Assembly (NCBI GenBank): GCA_951813065.1
Contig: CATOTH010000002.1
Location: 372,001-436,000 of the forward strand
Source: an uncultured Bryobacterales bacterium
GTDB taxonomy: Bacteria; Acidobacteriota; Terriglobia; Bryobacterales; UBA6623
Reading direction: 5' to 3'
Length of the DNA stretch: 64,000 bases
In this document: positions 63,598-64,000 of the stretch, piece by piece
Numbering within the stretch: position 1 is the first letter of the stretch
Layout: every line of letters begins with the position of its first letter
Position numbers and translations under genes: made by a program
Notes under the pieces: generated by a model
Databases searched by the model: none
What the model was told of the DNA's origin: nothing
The model's input: the letters and a program-made list of their open reading frames with translations, nothing else

Positions 63598-64000
63598 ATG
63601 ACAGCCCGTTCTCTTCTGTCGCTTTTCTCCCACGATCTTGCGATCGATCTGGGCACCGCGAACACGCTTGTCTACATCGCAGACACGGGGGTCGTGGTCA
63701 ACGAGCCCTCCATCGTCGCGATCAAGAGCCAAACATCCGAGGTCGAGGCCATCGGATCAGAAGCCAAGCGGATGCTAGGTCGCACGCCCGGCAATATTAC
63801 CGCGATTCGCCCGATGAAGGATGGCGTCATCGCGGACTTCAAGATTGCCGAGCGGATGCTGACATACTTCATCAACAAGGCGCACAACCGCAGGATGATG
63901 GTTCATCCGCGGATCATCATCGGTGTGCCCAGCCAGATCACGCATGTTGAGCGGCGGGCGGTCGTCGATTCGGCGATGCGCGCCAATGCGAGCGAAGTCC
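63598..64000 (+). CDS. mreB: Rod shape-determining protein MreB (cut by window edge)
   Basis: The frame from ATG 63598 runs off the right edge after 134 residues. It begins [20 protein letters not shown], the phosphate-1 actin motif of MreB, and continues [51 protein letters not shown] and [22 protein letters not shown], all classic MreB segments. MreB polymers organise lateral cell wall synthesis, so the organism is probably rod-shaped. mreC and mreD are expected just outside the window. Confidence 0.95.
   Translation, partial: MTARSLLSLFSHDLAIDLGTANTLVYIADTGVVVNEPSIVAIKSQTSEVEAIGSEAKRMLGRTPGNITAIRPMKDGVIADFKIAERMLTYFINKAHNRRMMVHPRIIIGVPSQITHVERRAVVDSAMRANASEV

Overview
The window is GC-rich bacterial chromosome, densely coding on both strands, and most likely from the phylum Acidobacteriota (Bryobacterales/Solibacter-like). 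The best markers are a secreted subtilase (55312-58611) whose last ~230 residues look like the Solibacter-type C-terminal domain (TIGR03437), and a tandem pair of VWFA-related Acidobacterial-type proteins (40807-42754). This assignment is an inference from protein families; no rRNA is present. I found no CRISPR array, insertion sequence or prophage. One tRNA gene (His, 33244-33320) is present.

Layout. 1-7065: a truncated nitroreductase, an SDR dehydrogenase, then a leftward nitrate module: a DmsB-DmsC fusion, a NasA/NapA-type nitrate reductase and a NarK/NasA transporter. 7634-12036: a polyamine-type ABC importer operon (ATPase, binding lipoprotein, two permeases), followed by a glycosyltransferase. 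13741-16077: a small island-like stretch with a three-helix membrane protein, a Nudix protein and an HTH regulator around an AT-rich control region with a palindromic operator, plus a decayed reading frame. 16249-23149: LRR protein, ICMT-like methyltransferase, an NCS2 permease with an extra C-terminal domain, a DUF1648 protein, and a coupled nucleoside phosphorylase plus two zinc dehydrogenases. 23133-26051: GlnE. 26590-28872: an RsbU/RsbW/RsbV partner-switching module. 29233-33094: sulfatase, copper nitrite reductase NirK, methyltransferase.

33435-43978: acetoacetate-decarboxylase-like protein, citrate synthase, DUF3500 protein, pyrG-iolG operon, two VWFA proteins, a small protein, phosphotransacetylase. 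44202-53725: small conserved-looking protein, membrane phosphatase-superfamily protein coupled to xseA, TlpA-like thioredoxin, enoyl-CoA hydratase, adenosine-deaminase-like protein, pyrD, glpD, nth. 53745-63208: secreted heparinase-like protein, subtilase, a three-gene TPR operon, a sugar isomerase and a Gfo/Idh oxidoreductase. The window ends inside mreB.

How genes work together: nitrate import and reduction (narK, nitrate reductase, membrane electron-transfer fusion) together with the separate nirK could take nitrate to nitric oxide. The reductase has no Tat signal and is coupled to a quinol-type membrane anchor, so the module is not a textbook assimilatory Nas or periplasmic Nap system. 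A second genome-style feature is a recurring promoter arrangement: a -10 hexamer (TATAAT, TACGAT, TATGAT or TACAGT) placed only 5-9 bases before the start codon of eight genes, which predicts leaderless mRNAs. The most system-like uncharacterised locus is the Nudix/membrane-protein/HTH island at 13741-15460.
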